From assembly GCF_048595755.1 (NCBI RefSeq), contig NZ_CP184360.1, forward strand, positions 1 to 64,000: a DNA stretch of 64,000 nucleotides, read 5' to 3'. Positions 1 through 13,852 of the stretch are shown piece after piece. Under the pieces are notes generated by a model. The model was not told the origin of the DNA. It saw only the letters and a program-made list of their open reading frames with translations, and made no database searches. The DNA comes from Luteococcus sp048595755. Its GTDB lineage: Bacteria; Actinomycetota; Actinomycetes; Propionibacteriales; Propionibacteriaceae. The number at the start of each line of letters is the position of its first letter. Position 1 is the stretch's first letter. Both the position numbers and the translations under genes were made by a program.

Positions 1-12
1 GTCGTGAACGTA

Positions 13-66
13 ATTCACCCCTCCGGGATGGTGGTCACCGTAGTGAACACTCCCGAAGGGGTGAAT
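13..66 (-). terminator. rRNA operon terminator hairpin
   Basis: A long inverted repeat lies just past the 3' end of 5S rRNA. The arm at 13-28 pairs with 51-66, with a single mismatch in 16 positions. A smaller partial hairpin can form in the 22-base loop. No strong U-run follows on the minus strand, so termination is inferred from position and stem strength. Confidence 0.7.
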
Positions 67-72
67 ATTATA

Positions 73-192
73 AGTCCGGCGGCGTCCTAGTCTCCCACAG
101 GATCCCTCCTGCAGTACCATCGGCTCTAAAAGGCTTAACTTCCGGGTTCGGAATGGGACCGGGTGTTTCCCTTTTGACATGGCCACCGAAAC
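73..192 (-). rRNA. rrf: 5S ribosomal RNA
   Basis: Read on the minus strand, this about 120-base segment has the conserved 5S core (CCGAACCCGGAAGTTAAGC) and ends that pair into the terminal helix (CGGUGGC with GCCGCCG). It is the last gene of the 16S-23S-5S operon, about 105 bases after 23S. The ends are placed by helix pairing and may be off by a few bases. The spacer to 23S holds a further hairpin at 239-263 with 9-bp arms GGTTCCCGA/TCGGGAACC, probably part of precursor processing. Confidence 0.93.
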
Positions 193-263
193 ACTATGGA
201 GATATCTCGTAACCAGACACCCACCTGGTGGTGGGGGTTGGTTCCCGACCGTATCTCGGGAAC

Positions 264-292
264 CACACAGTGGACGCGTAACATCTTTGTAG
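264..292 (-). other. 3' arm of the pre-23S processing stem
   Basis: Positions 264-292 are complementary to 3399-3427 on the other side of 23S, with only two or three mismatches over about 28 bp. The two arms would bring the ends of pre-23S together in a long double-stranded stalk, the usual RNase III substrate. The gene for RNase III itself is in this window (59237-60004). Confidence 0.8.
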
Positions 293-298
293 GTAGTA

Positions 299-5244
<4,946 letters not shown>

Positions 5245-5435
5245 AATATCGACACCCACCCACACAAAGCAGGCAGGAACGTCGTCAATCAACAATGAAT
5301 CCAACCACTGACAAAGAACACCAAAAACTGGCATTCCAATCAATAATCATACTCAAAGAAACCCAACCACCAACCAAACACCCACCACCACAAAGACGGC
5401 AGACATCCAATCAATGGCACGGGAAAAATAAGGCA

Positions 5436-5465
5436 TTGACTTTAGACACGCTGTTGAGTTCTCAA
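5436..5465 (-). promoter_or_regulatory. rRNA leader antitermination-type element
   Basis: On the minus strand this reads TTGAGAACTCAA, a perfect 12-bp palindrome, followed by CAGCGTG and a boxA-like stretch. A related copy (TTGAGAACT) sits in the 16S-23S spacer. Known actinobacterial rrn leaders carry this arrangement; the antitermination role is inferred. Confidence 0.65.
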
Positions 5466-5528
5466 GATCCGGGCGCGACCCGCACACCACCCACCACCAG
5501 GTGAGATCCGCTTGGGGCGACTCGATCA

Positions 5529-5557
5529 AACTTACCTGCTTTGCATTTCAGCGTCAA
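5529..5557 (-). promoter_or_regulatory. rRNA promoter candidate, proximal
   Basis: On the minus strand there is a -35 TTGACG (5552-5557), a 17-bp spacer and a -10 TAAGTT (5529-5534). This is a near-ideal housekeeping promoter about 280 bp upstream of mature 16S, just before the antitermination-type leader element. Confidence 0.7.
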
Positions 5558-5626
5558 GCTGAACCTGCTCGGCAGATCCGGTTCCACTCCGAGGAGCTTC
5601 CCCTGCCGCTCGAAGCGGCCTGATCT

Positions 5627-5655
5627 ACTCTAGACCTTCGAACGATCCTTGTCGA
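5627..5655 (-). promoter_or_regulatory. rRNA promoter candidate, distal
   Basis: On the minus strand there is a -35 TCGACA (5650-5655), a 17-bp spacer and a -10 TAGAGT (5627-5632). It lies about 100 bp upstream of the proximal candidate, so the operon probably has tandem promoters. Confidence 0.5.
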
Positions 5656-5952
5656 ATCGAGATTTCGTTGGCCTTGGGAAGATCATGAACACAATCTCTT
5701 GCGTCCTGGGCTCTCCCCTGTAGAACTTGCCGCCGTTTTGGCGACTCGAACTACTTTATTCATTCGGCCTTCCAAGGTCAAATCCTTGTCTGGCCTCCCC
5801 CTCACGCCGCGCTCGAGCCGGACGCATCGCGTCCAGTCGGTGTGTGTGAGGTGGAACCCGTGGGTTCGCGGCTCCTTTGCCCTGGGGCTCCGGTTCCGCG
5901 TCTCTCCGACGAGGCTTGGAATACATTAGGCAGTACCTGCCGAGAATGCAAG
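5656..5952. other. intergenic region between tyrS and the rRNA promoters
   Basis: No convincing gene, tRNA or repeat was found here. Short frames exist but lack a start signal and family resemblance. The stretch most likely carries upstream promoter sequence for the rRNA operon and trailer sequence from tyrS. Confidence 0.5.
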
Positions 5953-5985
5953 TTCGGGCTGCGGTAAGTTCCACCACAGCCCGAA
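5953..5985 (-). terminator. probable tyrS terminator
   Basis: An inverted repeat with perfect 9-bp arms (TTCGGGCTG and CAGCCCGAA) around a 15-base loop lies about 50 bp past the tyrS stop. There is no clear U-run, so this is a moderate call. Confidence 0.5.
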
Positions 5986-6036
5986 ATGGCTTGTCAATCC
6001 CCCGTCAGGGCTCCCGCGGTAGCGCAGCGGGGTGGC

Positions 6037-7308
6037 TCAACCACCGATCTGCAGACCGCCCACCGTCTTCTTGCCCCGTCGCAGCAATACATAGCCGTCA
6101 GCCAACAGGTCCTCGGAGCTGATGCGGCGGTCGGGATCGGTAACCTTCTCGTTGTTCAGGTAGGCACCCCCCTCGTCGACCGCACGGCGAGCGGCGGACT
6201 TCGAGGCCACGACGCCGGCGAGCGCCATCGCGTCGACGATCGTCGGCAATTCCGGCCCCTCGCAGGTGACGGCCCCGATCTCCTTCATCAATGCCTGCAC
6301 CGTCGAGGCAGGAAGCTCTCGCAACTCTCCCCTGCCGAAGGCGGCCTGGGCGGCAGCCACCGCCGCTTCGCGTTCGGCAACCGAGTGGACCAGGTCAGTG
6401 ATGTCATCGGCGAGAGCCTTCTGCGCGGCGCGGCGGAAGGGTTCGGTCTGCGTCAGGTGGTCGAGATGTTCGATCTCGTCGCGGTCCCGGTCACTGAAGA
6501 CCTTGAGGTAGTCGATGACCTTCGCATCCTCCGCGTTCAGGAAGAACTGATGGAAGGCGTAGGGCGAAGTCATCTCGGGGTCCAACCAGACGGTTCCGGA
6601 CTCGGTCTTGCCGAACTTGGTTCCGTCGGCCTTGGTCAGCAGCGGGGTGCACAGGCCATGCACCTTGGCCCCCTCACTGCGACGAATGAGCTCGACACCC
6701 GAGGAGATGTTGCCCCACTGGTCGGAGGCGCCCGTCTGCAACGTGCAGTTCTTGGTGCGGAAGAGCTCGCGGTAGTCCAGGGACTGCAACAGGATGTAGC
6801 TGAACTCGGTGTAGCTGATCCCCGACTCCAGGCGGCTGGCCACCACGTCCCGGGCAAGCATCCGGTTGACGCTGAAGTACTTGCCGACGTCACGCAGGAA
6901 GTCCAGCGTCGAGAGGTCCTTGGTCCAGTCGTAGTTGTTGACGACCTCGGCGGCATTGGAGCCCTCGAAGCTCACGAAGCCGCTGACCTGGGAACGGATC
7001 CGCTCGACCCACTGCTCCACGACCTCCTTGGGATTGAGGTTGCGCTCGCTCGACATGCGTGGGTCACCGATCAGGCCGGTGGCACCGCCCACCAGCAGCA
7101 GCGGCTTGTGGCCGGCATTCTGCAGTCGACGCCAGACCATCAACTGCACCAGGTTGCCGAAGTGGATGCTGGGTGCCGACGGATCGAAGCCGACATAACC
7201 GGTGATCGGTCCCTGGTCGAGGTGCTCGGCAAGAGCGGCCTCGTCAGTGGACTGGTACACCAGTCCCCGCCACTTCAGTTCATCCAGTACGGCATTCACG
7301 CGCTCCAC
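6037..7308 (-). CDS. tyrS: tyrosine--tRNA ligase
   Basis: Charges tRNA-Tyr with tyrosine in the cytoplasm. The 423-residue product is standard TyrRS length. The class I HIGH-type motif appears as HFGN at residues 49-52 after GFDPSAPS, and the KMSKS-equivalent as KFGKT at 232-236. The C-terminal part from about 355 is an S4-type RNA-binding domain. Translation probably starts at GTG with a weak ribosome site. The gene lies 50 bp after argH on the same strand, so it may be partly read from the arginine operon; the rRNA operon follows it. Confidence 0.95.
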   Translation of the reverse strand: MERVNAVLDELKWRGLVYQSTDEAALAEHLDQGPITGYVGFDPSAPSIHFGNLVQLMVWRRLQNAGHKPLLLVGGATGLIGDPRMSSERNLNPKEVVEQWVERIRSQVSGFVSFEGSNAAEVVNNYDWTKDLSTLDFLRDVGKYFSVNRMLARDVVASRLESGISYTEFSYILLQSLDYRELFRTKNCTLQTGASDQWGNISSGVELIRRSEGAKVHGLCTPLLTKADGTKFGKTESGTVWLDPEMTSPYAFHQFFLNAEDAKVIDYLKVFSDRDRDEIEHLDHLTQTEPFRRAAQKALADDITDLVHSVAEREAAVAAAQAAFGRGELRELPASTVQALMKEIGAVTCEGPELPTIVDAMALAGVVASKSAARRAVDEGGAYLNNEKVTDPDRRISSEDLLADGYVLLRRGKKTVGGLQIGG

Positions 7309-7358
7309 CCTAATGGACCTTTCCTCGTGCTGCCCGCAGGGCCGCCGTCACGTCGGCC

Positions 7359-8807
7359 TCAGGAGGCCCGGACCGGTTCCCACCCGGCCAGACGCTCCTG
7401 GAGCTGGGCCAGGACGGTACTGCATTCCAGGAGCTGGCTGCGCACCGCCGATTCGGCGGTGCCGCCGCGTCCATCGCGGGCATTGATCGAGCCGCTCACG
7501 CTCAGCACCTCGAGCACCTCTGCGCCCAGGTGTTCGTCGATCCTGGGCAGGTCATCGGCGGTCAGGTCGAACAGTTCGATCTGGCGCGCCTCGCAGTACT
7601 GCACGGCCTTGCCCGAGATGTCATGCGCCAGGGCGAAGGGCACGCGTTGGCGAACCAGCCAGTCGGCAACGTCGGTGGCCAGGCTGAAGCCCTGCGGCGC
7701 ACGCTCGGCCATGCGCTCGCTCTGGAAGCGCAGCGTCCCGATCATGCCCGCCATGGCAGGCAACAGCATGTGCAACTGGTCCAGCCCGTCGAACAGAGGT
7801 TCCTTGTCTTCCTGCAGGTCACGGTTGTAGGCCAACGGAAGACCCTTGAAGGTGGTCATCAGACCGGCAAGATTGCCCACCAGGCGGCCGGCCTTGCCCC
7901 GCGCCAGCTCGGCCACGTCGGGATTCTTCTTCTGCGGCATGATCGACGAGCCGGTCGACCAGGCGTCGTCGAGCTGGGCGAAGCCAAACTCGACCGTCGC
8001 CCACAGGATGACCTCTTCGCTCACGCGGGACAGGTCGACGCTGATCTGCGCCAGCACCCACGCTGCCTCCGCCACCAGGTCGCGAGCAGCGGTTCCGTCG
8101 ATGGAATTCGGCACCGAGGAGTCGAAACCCAGGTCCTGGGCAACCGCCTGTGGGTCGAGCCCCAGGGAGGTTCCTGCCAGGGCAGCCGAACCATAGGGCG
8201 AGACCGCAAGCCGACGATCCAGGTCGGTGATCCGATCGATGTCACGCAGCAGCGGCCAGGCATGGGCCAGGAGGTGGTGCGACAGCAGCACCGGCTGGGC
8301 GGACTGCAGGTGGGTGCGCCCCGGCATCGGGTCACCCAGGTGCCGGGTGGCCTGGGAGTGCAAGGCCTGCACCACCTCGGCCACCTCACCGGCGATGGTG
8401 CGCAATTCCTCGCGAAGATAGCTGCGGACCAGGGTGGCGATCTGGTCATTGCGTGAGCGACCCGCGCGGAGACGACCTCCCAGTTCGGGGCCGACCACCT
8501 CGATCAGGCCACGCTCCAGGGCGCCATGCACGTCCTCGTCGCTGGGCGCGGGCCCGAACTCCCCGCTGACCACCATCTGGTCGAGCTTCGCGATCCCCGC
8601 CACCAGGTCGCTGTGCTCCTGCTCGGTCAACAGCCCGGCGCGCTGCAGTGCGTGCGCGTGCGCCACCGAGCCCGCCAGGTCATGACGGGCCAGCCGCCAG
8701 TCGAACTGCGTCGACTTGCTCAGTGCGAACATCGCCTCGGCCGGCCCTCCGGCAAAGCGACCTCCCCAGAGCATTCCCTCGGCGTGGCCTTCTTGCTTGC
8801 TGTTCAC
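7359..8807 (-). CDS. argH: argininosuccinate lyase
   Basis: Splits argininosuccinate into arginine and fumarate, the last step of arginine synthesis. The 482-residue protein has the fumarase/aspartase superfamily signature GSSIMPQKKNPD at about 286-297, which carries the catalytic loop serine. A GTG start follows GAGGAG at good spacing. It is the last gene of argC-J-B-D-R-H and lies 81 bp after argR. In many actinobacteria argG precedes argH; here nothing sits between argR and argH. Confidence 0.96.
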   Translation of the reverse strand: MNSKQEGHAEGMLWGGRFAGGPAEAMFALSKSTQFDWRLARHDLAGSVAHAHALQRAGLLTEQEHSDLVAGIAKLDQMVVSGEFGPAPSDEDVHGALERGLIEVVGPELGGRLRAGRSRNDQIATLVRSYLREELRTIAGEVAEVVQALHSQATRHLGDPMPGRTHLQSAQPVLLSHHLLAHAWPLLRDIDRITDLDRRLAVSPYGSAALAGTSLGLDPQAVAQDLGFDSSVPNSIDGTAARDLVAEAAWVLAQISVDLSRVSEEVILWATVEFGFAQLDDAWSTGSSIMPQKKNPDVAELARGKAGRLVGNLAGLMTTFKGLPLAYNRDLQEDKEPLFDGLDQLHMLLPAMAGMIGTLRFQSERMAERAPQGFSLATDVADWLVRQRVPFALAHDISGKAVQYCEARQIELFDLTADDLPRIDEHLGAEVLEVLSVSGSINARDGRGGTAESAVRSQLLECSTVLAQLQERLAGWEPVRAS

Positions 8808-8888
8808 GAGTTCTCCTCTGGTTCGGTTCTCGGTTGATCGTAGCGATGATCGGCCCGCCGGGCCGGGGCGGACCGTGGCTCGGCGCGG

Positions 8889-9368
8889 TCAGGCGGGGGT
8901 GCCGCCACCCATCTCCATGAAACGGGCGGCCAAGCTCTCCCCGCCCCGTGGATCGCGGGTGACCAGCAGCACCGTGTCGTCGCCGGCGATGGTTCCCATG
9001 ATCTCGCTCCAGGCCACCTTGTCGATTGCCGATGCCAGGTACTGCGCGGCGCCCGGCGGGGTACGCAGAACCACCATGTTGGCCGACGCGTCGGCCCCCA
9101 GCAGCACCTCCTGGGTCAGGCGTGCCAGCCTGGCTTCCAAGCCCCCCGCATCCGGGGCGGTGTCGGCGCCCGGCGCTGCGTAGACGAGATTGCCCTTCGA
9201 GCCACGGATACGGACCGCGCCGATCTCCAACAGGTCCTTGCTCAGCGTCCCCTGGCTCACCGAGATGTCCTCGGCGGCCAGCAGCTCGGCCAGCTCGCTC
9301 TGGCTGGAAACCTCACGGGACTCCACCAGTGCGAGGATGCGGGCCTGTCGACTGGCGCGGCTGGTCAT
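8889..9368 (-). CDS. argR: arginine repressor
   Basis: Arginine-responsive transcription factor that normally binds as a hexamer to ARG boxes. The 159-residue protein has an N-terminal winged helix-turn-helix (about 1-70, including SQSELAELLAAEDISVSQGT) and a C-terminal oligomerisation and arginine-binding domain containing the segment GTIAGDDTVLL. Its start overlaps the argD stop by 4 bp (ATGA), so translation is probably coupled. The likely target is the double box before argC at 13788-13821. Confidence 0.94.
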   Translation of the reverse strand: MTSRASRQARILALVESREVSSQSELAELLAAEDISVSQGTLSKDLLEIGAVRIRGSKGNLVYAAPGADTAPDAGGLEARLARLTQEVLLGADASANMVVLRTPPGAAQYLASAIDKVAWSEIMGTIAGDDTVLLVTRDPRGGESLAARFMEMGGGTPA

Positions 9369-10618
9369 CCCTGGGCCCCCCGTGGGGCGGCAGCCTCCAG
9401 CGCGGTGGGCAGGGCCGCGACGAAGCTGTCGAGCTGCTCCGCCGTGGTCACCAGCGCAGGGGCGATGCGCAGCACGTCGGGCCGCGGGGCATTGGTGATG
9501 AAACCGGCCTCCAGCAAGGCGTCATGGGTGGCCGCGGCGCGAGCGTCCGACAGCACGATGCCGCGCAGCAGTCCCTGGCCTCGCACCTGCTTGATGGCTG
9601 GGTGCCCCAGGGCCATCACCTGCTCGGCGAGGCGCTCCCCCAGCTGGGTCACGTGCTCCAGCAGACCCTCGGACTCGATCACGTCGAAGACCGCCAGCCC
9701 GGCGGCCGCAGCGACGGGGTTTCCACCGAAGGTGGTGCCGTGGGATCCGGGGGTGAACAGGTCGGCTGCCGGCCCCGTGGCGATGCAGGCACCGATGGGG
9801 AAACCATTGCCCAGTCCCTTGGCCATGGTCACGAGGTCTGCGGTGATCCCACTCGGGGTGTGCGCCAGCCAACTGCCGCAGCGCCCCATGCCGGTCTGCA
9901 CCTCGTCGATCCACAGCAGGGCCCCCTGCTGGGTGGTGATCTCACGGGCTGCGGCCAGGTAGCCGCCGGGGGCGGGAATGACCCCGTTCTCGCCCTGGAC
10001 GGGCTCCAGGACGACGGCGGCGACCGTCTCGTCGACGGCGGCGCGCAGCGCCTCGACGTCGCCGTAGGGCACGAAGGTGACCTCACCGGGCAGCGGTTCG
10101 AAGGGCTTGCGGTACTTCTCGCTGGAGGTGATGGCCAACGCACCCATCGTGCGGCCGTGGAAGGAACCCTCCATCGCGATGATCTTGGTGCGCCCGGTCA
10201 GGCGGGTGGCCTTGAAGGCCGCCTCATTGGCCTCGCTGCCCGAATTGGTGAAGAAGACCTTGGCCGCGAGCTCCGGCGAGTTCACCGTCACGATGGCGGC
10301 CAGCTTCTCGGCCAGGGCGATCTGGGCGGGCGTCGCGAAGAAGTTGGAGACGTGACCCAGGGTCGACAGCTGGCTGGTGATGGCCGACAGGACCGCCGGA
10401 TGGGCTTGGCCGAGGGCGTTGACGGCGATGCCACTCAACAGGTCGAGGTAGCGCCTGCCGTCGGCATCCCAGACGTGGACTCCCTCGCCTCGGACGAAGA
10501 CGCGCTTGGGCGCGCCGAAGGTGTTCATCATCACGTCGCCGTAGCGGCCAATCAGTTCGGCCTGACCGCCAGCCTTGTCCGTGTGTTCGGGGTTGCCAGT
10601 GTGTTCGGGCTGGTTCAT
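9365..10618 (-). CDS. argD: acetylornithine aminotransferase
   Basis: PLP-dependent transfer of an amino group to N-acetylglutamate semialdehyde, giving N-acetylornithine. The 417-residue protein has the class III aminotransferase features: NSGSEANEAA near 125-134, IDEVQTG at 237-243 and the PLP lysine K267 in TMAKGLGNGFP. It overlaps argB upstream (ATGA) and argR downstream by 4 bp each. The usual actinobacterial neighbour argF is not between argD and argR. Confidence 0.95.
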   Translation of the reverse strand: MNQPEHTGNPEHTDKAGGQAELIGRYGDVMMNTFGAPKRVFVRGEGVHVWDADGRRYLDLLSGIAVNALGQAHPAVLSAITSQLSTLGHVSNFFATPAQIALAEKLAAIVTVNSPELAAKVFFTNSGSEANEAAFKATRLTGRTKIIAMEGSFHGRTMGALAITSSEKYRKPFEPLPGEVTFVPYGDVEALRAAVDETVAAVVLEPVQGENGVIPAPGGYLAAAREITTQQGALLWIDEVQTGMGRCGSWLAHTPSGITADLVTMAKGLGNGFPIGACIATGPAADLFTPGSHGTTFGGNPVAAAAGLAVFDVIESEGLLEHVTQLGERLAEQVMALGHPAIKQVRGQGLLRGIVLSDARAAATHDALLEAGFITNAPRPDVLRIAPALVTTAEQLDSFVAALPTALEAAAPRGAQG

Positions 10619-11529
10619 TTCTGGTCCTTCTTGCCGGGGTCGGCGACCACCATCGTCCCCAGGCCGTCATTGGTGAAGACCTCCAACAGGAGGCTGTGCT
10701 GGACGCGCCCGTCGATCACGGTGGCGCGGGGCACCTTGCCCTGCACGGCCCGAAGGCAGGCCTCCATCTTGGGTCGCATGCCGGACTCCAGGCTGGGGAG
10801 CATCTCGTGCAGTTCACTGGCCGTGATCTGGGTGATGATCGAGTCCTGGTCGGGCCAGTCGGCGTAGAGGCCCTCGACGTCGGTCAGCATGACCAGCCGC
10901 TCGGCCTTCAGGGCGGCTGCCAGCGCAGCAGCGGCGGTGTCCGCGTTCACGTTGTGCACCGCGCCGTCCTTGTCGGGAGCGACGGTGGCGACCACCGGGA
11001 TACGTCCGGCCTCGATCAGGTCGAGCACGGCGTCAGGGTTGACCTTGGCCACGTCACCCACCAGACCAAGATCAACATCTTCTCCGTCGACGACGGTGCC
11101 GCGACGCTTGGCGGTGAACAGTCCCCCGTCCTCGCCGGACATTCCGACGGCGAAGGGACCGTGCTGGTTGATCAATCCCACCAGCTCGCGACCCACCTGG
11201 CCCACCAGCACCATGCGGACCACGTCCATGGCCTCGGGCGTCGTGACGCGGAAACCGCCACGGAATTCGCTGTTGATGTCGAGCCGCTTGAGCATCGACG
11301 AGATCTGCGGCCCGCCGCCGTGCACCACGACGGGGCGCACCCCGCAGCGACGCAGGAAGACGATGTCCTCGGCGAAGGCGTGCTTGAGCTCCTCGTTGAT
11401 CATGGCATTGCCGCCGTACTTGATCACCATGACCTTGCCGGCATACTGCGCCAGCCAGGGAAGCGCCTCGATCAGGATGGAGGCCTTGGAGACCAGCGCG
11501 TCGACGTCGTGCTTTCGAGCCAGGGTCAT
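10615..11529 (-). CDS. argB: acetylglutamate kinase
   Basis: Phosphorylates N-acetylglutamate, usually the arginine-inhibited step in organisms that recycle acetyl groups. The 304-residue amino-acid kinase fold protein has the ATP-site segment VIKYGGNAM near the N-terminus and the substrate segment VVHGGGPQI. It overlaps both argJ and argD by 4 bp, consistent with a tightly coupled operon. Confidence 0.96.
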   Translation of the reverse strand: MTLARKHDVDALVSKASILIEALPWLAQYAGKVMVIKYGGNAMINEELKHAFAEDIVFLRRCGVRPVVVHGGGPQISSMLKRLDINSEFRGGFRVTTPEAMDVVRMVLVGQVGRELVGLINQHGPFAVGMSGEDGGLFTAKRRGTVVDGEDVDLGLVGDVAKVNPDAVLDLIEAGRIPVVATVAPDKDGAVHNVNADTAAAALAAALKAERLVMLTDVEGLYADWPDQDSIITQITASELHEMLPSLESGMRPKMEACLRAVQGKVPRATVIDGRVQHSLLLEVFTNDGLGTMVVADPGKKDQK

Positions 11530-12743
11530 GACGAGTACTCCGCGTTCTCCTTGACGTAGTCGTACGTCAGGTCATTGGTCCACACGGTGGCCTGGTGCGC
11601 ACCGTGGTTGAGGTCGATGGTGACGTCCACCTGTCGGTCGGACAGGTCCACCAGACTGCGGTCCTCACCGATGGCGCCCTGTCGGTAGACGCAGACACCG
11701 TTGAAGAACACGTCCAGGTTCTCCGGCTCGAAGGCGGCCCTCGTGGTGCCCGCGGCGGCCAGGACGCGGCCCCAGTTGGGGTCATTGCCGAAGATGGCGC
11801 ACTTGAACAGGTTGTTGCGCGCGATCGAGCGGGCGACCTCGAGCGCATCGTCGAGGCTCGCGGCCCCCTTGACGGTGATCGCAACGTCATGGGCGGAGCC
11901 TTCGGCGTCGGCGAGCAGCTGCAGGCCAAGGTCACGGCAGAGGGCCGCCAGGGCGGTGGCGAACTCGTCGGGTTGCGGTGCGAAGCCGCTGGCACCTGAG
12001 GACATCAGGATGACCGAGTCGTTGGTGGACTGGCAGCCGTCGGAGTCGACCCGGTCGAAGGAGACGCTGGTGGCCTGCTTGAGGACAGTGTCCAGCACCA
12101 GCGGCTTGACGTCGGCATCCGTGGTGATCACGACCAGCATGGTTGCCAGTGCCGGCGCCAGCATGCCCGCGCCCTTGGCGATGCCGCCGATGCTCCACCC
12201 GTCCGGGCTGGTGTACGAGGCCATCTTGCGCACCGTGTCGGTGGTCATGATGGCCTGGGCGGCATCGGCGCCGCCCTGCACCGAGAGCTTCTCCACGGCC
12301 TGGTCGACCCCGGGCAGCAGCTTGTCCATGGGCAGGCGGACCCCGATCAGACCGGTGGAGCACACCGCCACGTCCTTGACGACGCAGTCGATCCCCGCCG
12401 CCACCTGGACCGCCGTCTTCACCGAGTCGGCCAACCCGTCCTTGCCGGTGCAGGCATTCGCGCCACCGGAGTTCAGCACCACGGCCTTGAGCACGCCGTC
12501 GGCACAGGCGTCGCGGCTCCACTGCACGGGGGCCGCGAAGATTCGGTTGCTGGTGAAGACGGCCGCAGCATCCTGCAGCGGACCGTCATTGACCACCAGC
12601 GCCAGATCGGGCTTGCCACTGGCCTTGATTCCGGCGGCCAGTCCGGTGGCCCGGAAGCCCTTGGGCGTGGTGATGCTGCCGGAGCGGTCGACGGGGATGG
12701 CGGCGAGTGCCTCGTCACCAAGGTGCTGCGGAAGGCTGGTCAC
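11526..12743 (-). CDS. argJ: bifunctional glutamate N-acetyltransferase / amino-acid acetyltransferase
   Basis: Recycles the acetyl group from N-acetylornithine to glutamate; bifunctional members also use acetyl-CoA. The GTG start at 12743 is chosen because it overlaps the argC stop (GTGA) and gives a normal 405-residue protein; the same frame stays open further upstream inside argC. The self-cleavage site is visible as KGAGMLAPALA-TML, with cleavage expected between A200 and T201. With argJ present, argE is not needed. Confidence 0.95.
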   Translation of the reverse strand: MTSLPQHLGDEALAAIPVDRSGSITTPKGFRATGLAAGIKASGKPDLALVVNDGPLQDAAAVFTSNRIFAAPVQWSRDACADGVLKAVVLNSGGANACTGKDGLADSVKTAVQVAAGIDCVVKDVAVCSTGLIGVRLPMDKLLPGVDQAVEKLSVQGGADAAQAIMTTDTVRKMASYTSPDGWSIGGIAKGAGMLAPALATMLVVITTDADVKPLVLDTVLKQATSVSFDRVDSDGCQSTNDSVILMSSGASGFAPQPDEFATALAALCRDLGLQLLADAEGSAHDVAITVKGAASLDDALEVARSIARNNLFKCAIFGNDPNWGRVLAAAGTTRAAFEPENLDVFFNGVCVYRQGAIGEDRSLVDLSDRQVDVTIDLNHGAHQATVWTNDLTYDYVKENAEYSS

Positions 12744-13786
12744 GGTGCGACTCCGATCGTGGTGAGCCCGGTGGCCTCGTCGAGCCCCAGGGCGATGTTC
12801 ATGGACTGGATGGCTCCACCAGCAGTGCCCTTGCAGAGGTTGTCCAGGGTGCCAACGGCCACCAACCGTCCGGCGTCGGCGTCGAGGGTGGCGTTGACGT
12901 GCACGGCATTGCTGCCGACGATGTGCTGGCTTTGTGGCCACTGCCCTTGGGGCAGCACCTGGACGAAGTGCTCCTCGGCATAGGCCTCGACATAGGCGGA
13001 GTGGATCTGCTCGGCCGTGACGCCCGGCTTCACCGGCGCGGTGACCACGGCGAGGATTCCGCGTGCCATCGGCACCAGCAGCGGAGTGAAGCTGACGCTC
13101 GGGTCGGTGGCACCGAGCTTGCCGAAGTTCTGCAACAGCTCCGGGACGTGCCGGTGCACTCCCCCGACGCCGTAGGCGCTGGCCGAACCGAAGAGTTCGG
13201 CTCCGAGCAGGTTGGGCTTGGGGGCCTTGCCGGCGCCAGACGAGCCGGAGGCCGCAGCAACGACGACGTCGTGGCCGTCGACCAGACCATGGGTCAGTGC
13301 CGGCAGCAGGGTGAGGGTGGTGGTGGTCGGGTAACACCCGGGCACCGCGATCCGCTTGGTGTCCCTCAACAGTTCCCGCTGGCCGGGCATCTCCGGCAGG
13401 CCGTAGGGCCACGTCCCAGCGTGCTCGGACTTGTAGTACTTGGTCCACTGCTCGGGGGACTCCAACCGGAAGTCGGCGCCGCAGTCGATGACCAGCACCT
13501 TCTCACCACCCGGCTGCGCAGCGATCTGCTCGGCGACGGGCCCCGAGGTCCCGTGCGGCAGGGCCAGGAAGACGACGTCGTGACCGGCCAGGTTCTCGGC
13601 CGTGGTGGGCAGCACCTCTCGCTCGGCCAGCGGCACCAGGTGGGGCTGGTGCTCCCCCAGACGGGATCCGGCGCTGGAGCCCGCGGTGAGATTGCCGATG
13701 GTGATCTCGGGATGGCCGAGCAGGAGGCGCAGCACCTCTCCGCCGGCGTAGCCGGTGCATCCGGCGACTGCCACAGTGAACGTCAT
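12740..13786 (-). CDS. argC: N-acetyl-gamma-glutamyl-phosphate reductase
   Basis: NADPH-dependent reduction of N-acetylglutamyl phosphate. The 348-residue protein has an N-terminal nucleotide fold (VAGCTGYAGGE, residues 7-17) and catalytic C151 in PGCYPTTTT. It is the first gene of the operon. No Shine-Dalgarno sequence precedes the start, and a TAGTTA box ends 5 bases upstream of ATG, so the mRNA may be leaderless. An ATG two codons upstream (13792) is an alternative but lies inside the ArgR box. Confidence 0.94.
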   Translation of the reverse strand: MTFTVAVAGCTGYAGGEVLRLLLGHPEITIGNLTAGSSAGSRLGEHQPHLVPLAEREVLPTTAENLAGHDVVFLALPHGTSGPVAEQIAAQPGGEKVLVIDCGADFRLESPEQWTKYYKSEHAGTWPYGLPEMPGQRELLRDTKRIAVPGCYPTTTTLTLLPALTHGLVDGHDVVVAAASGSSGAGKAPKPNLLGAELFGSASAYGVGGVHRHVPELLQNFGKLGATDPSVSFTPLLVPMARGILAVVTAPVKPGVTAEQIHSAYVEAYAEEHFVQVLPQGQWPQSQHIVGSNAVHVNATLDADAGRLVAVGTLDNLCKGTAGGAIQSMNIALGLDEATGLTTIGVAP

Positions 13787-13787
13787 A

Positions 13788-13821
13788 GGCATAACTATGC
13801 CACAGTTGGAATAACTATTCC
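13788..13821 (-). promoter_or_regulatory. double ArgR operator (ARG boxes) before argC
   Basis: Two imperfect palindromes with identical centres sit directly upstream of argC: GGCATAACTATGCC at 13788-13801 and GGAATAACTATTCC at 13808-13821. Their centres are 20 bp apart, the geometry expected for a hexameric ArgR. The pattern fits the known AT-rich ARG box, and argR is in the same operon. Arginine-dependent repression of argCJBDRH is inferred. Confidence 0.82.
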
Positions 13822-13852
13822 TTCGTGTTCCGCGAAGCTGACCCAAAATCGT

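Noticed and set aside
12744..13448. N-terminal extension of argJ by about 235 residues
   Set aside because: The extension lies inside argC in another frame and has no family match; the GTG at 12743 gives the normal length.
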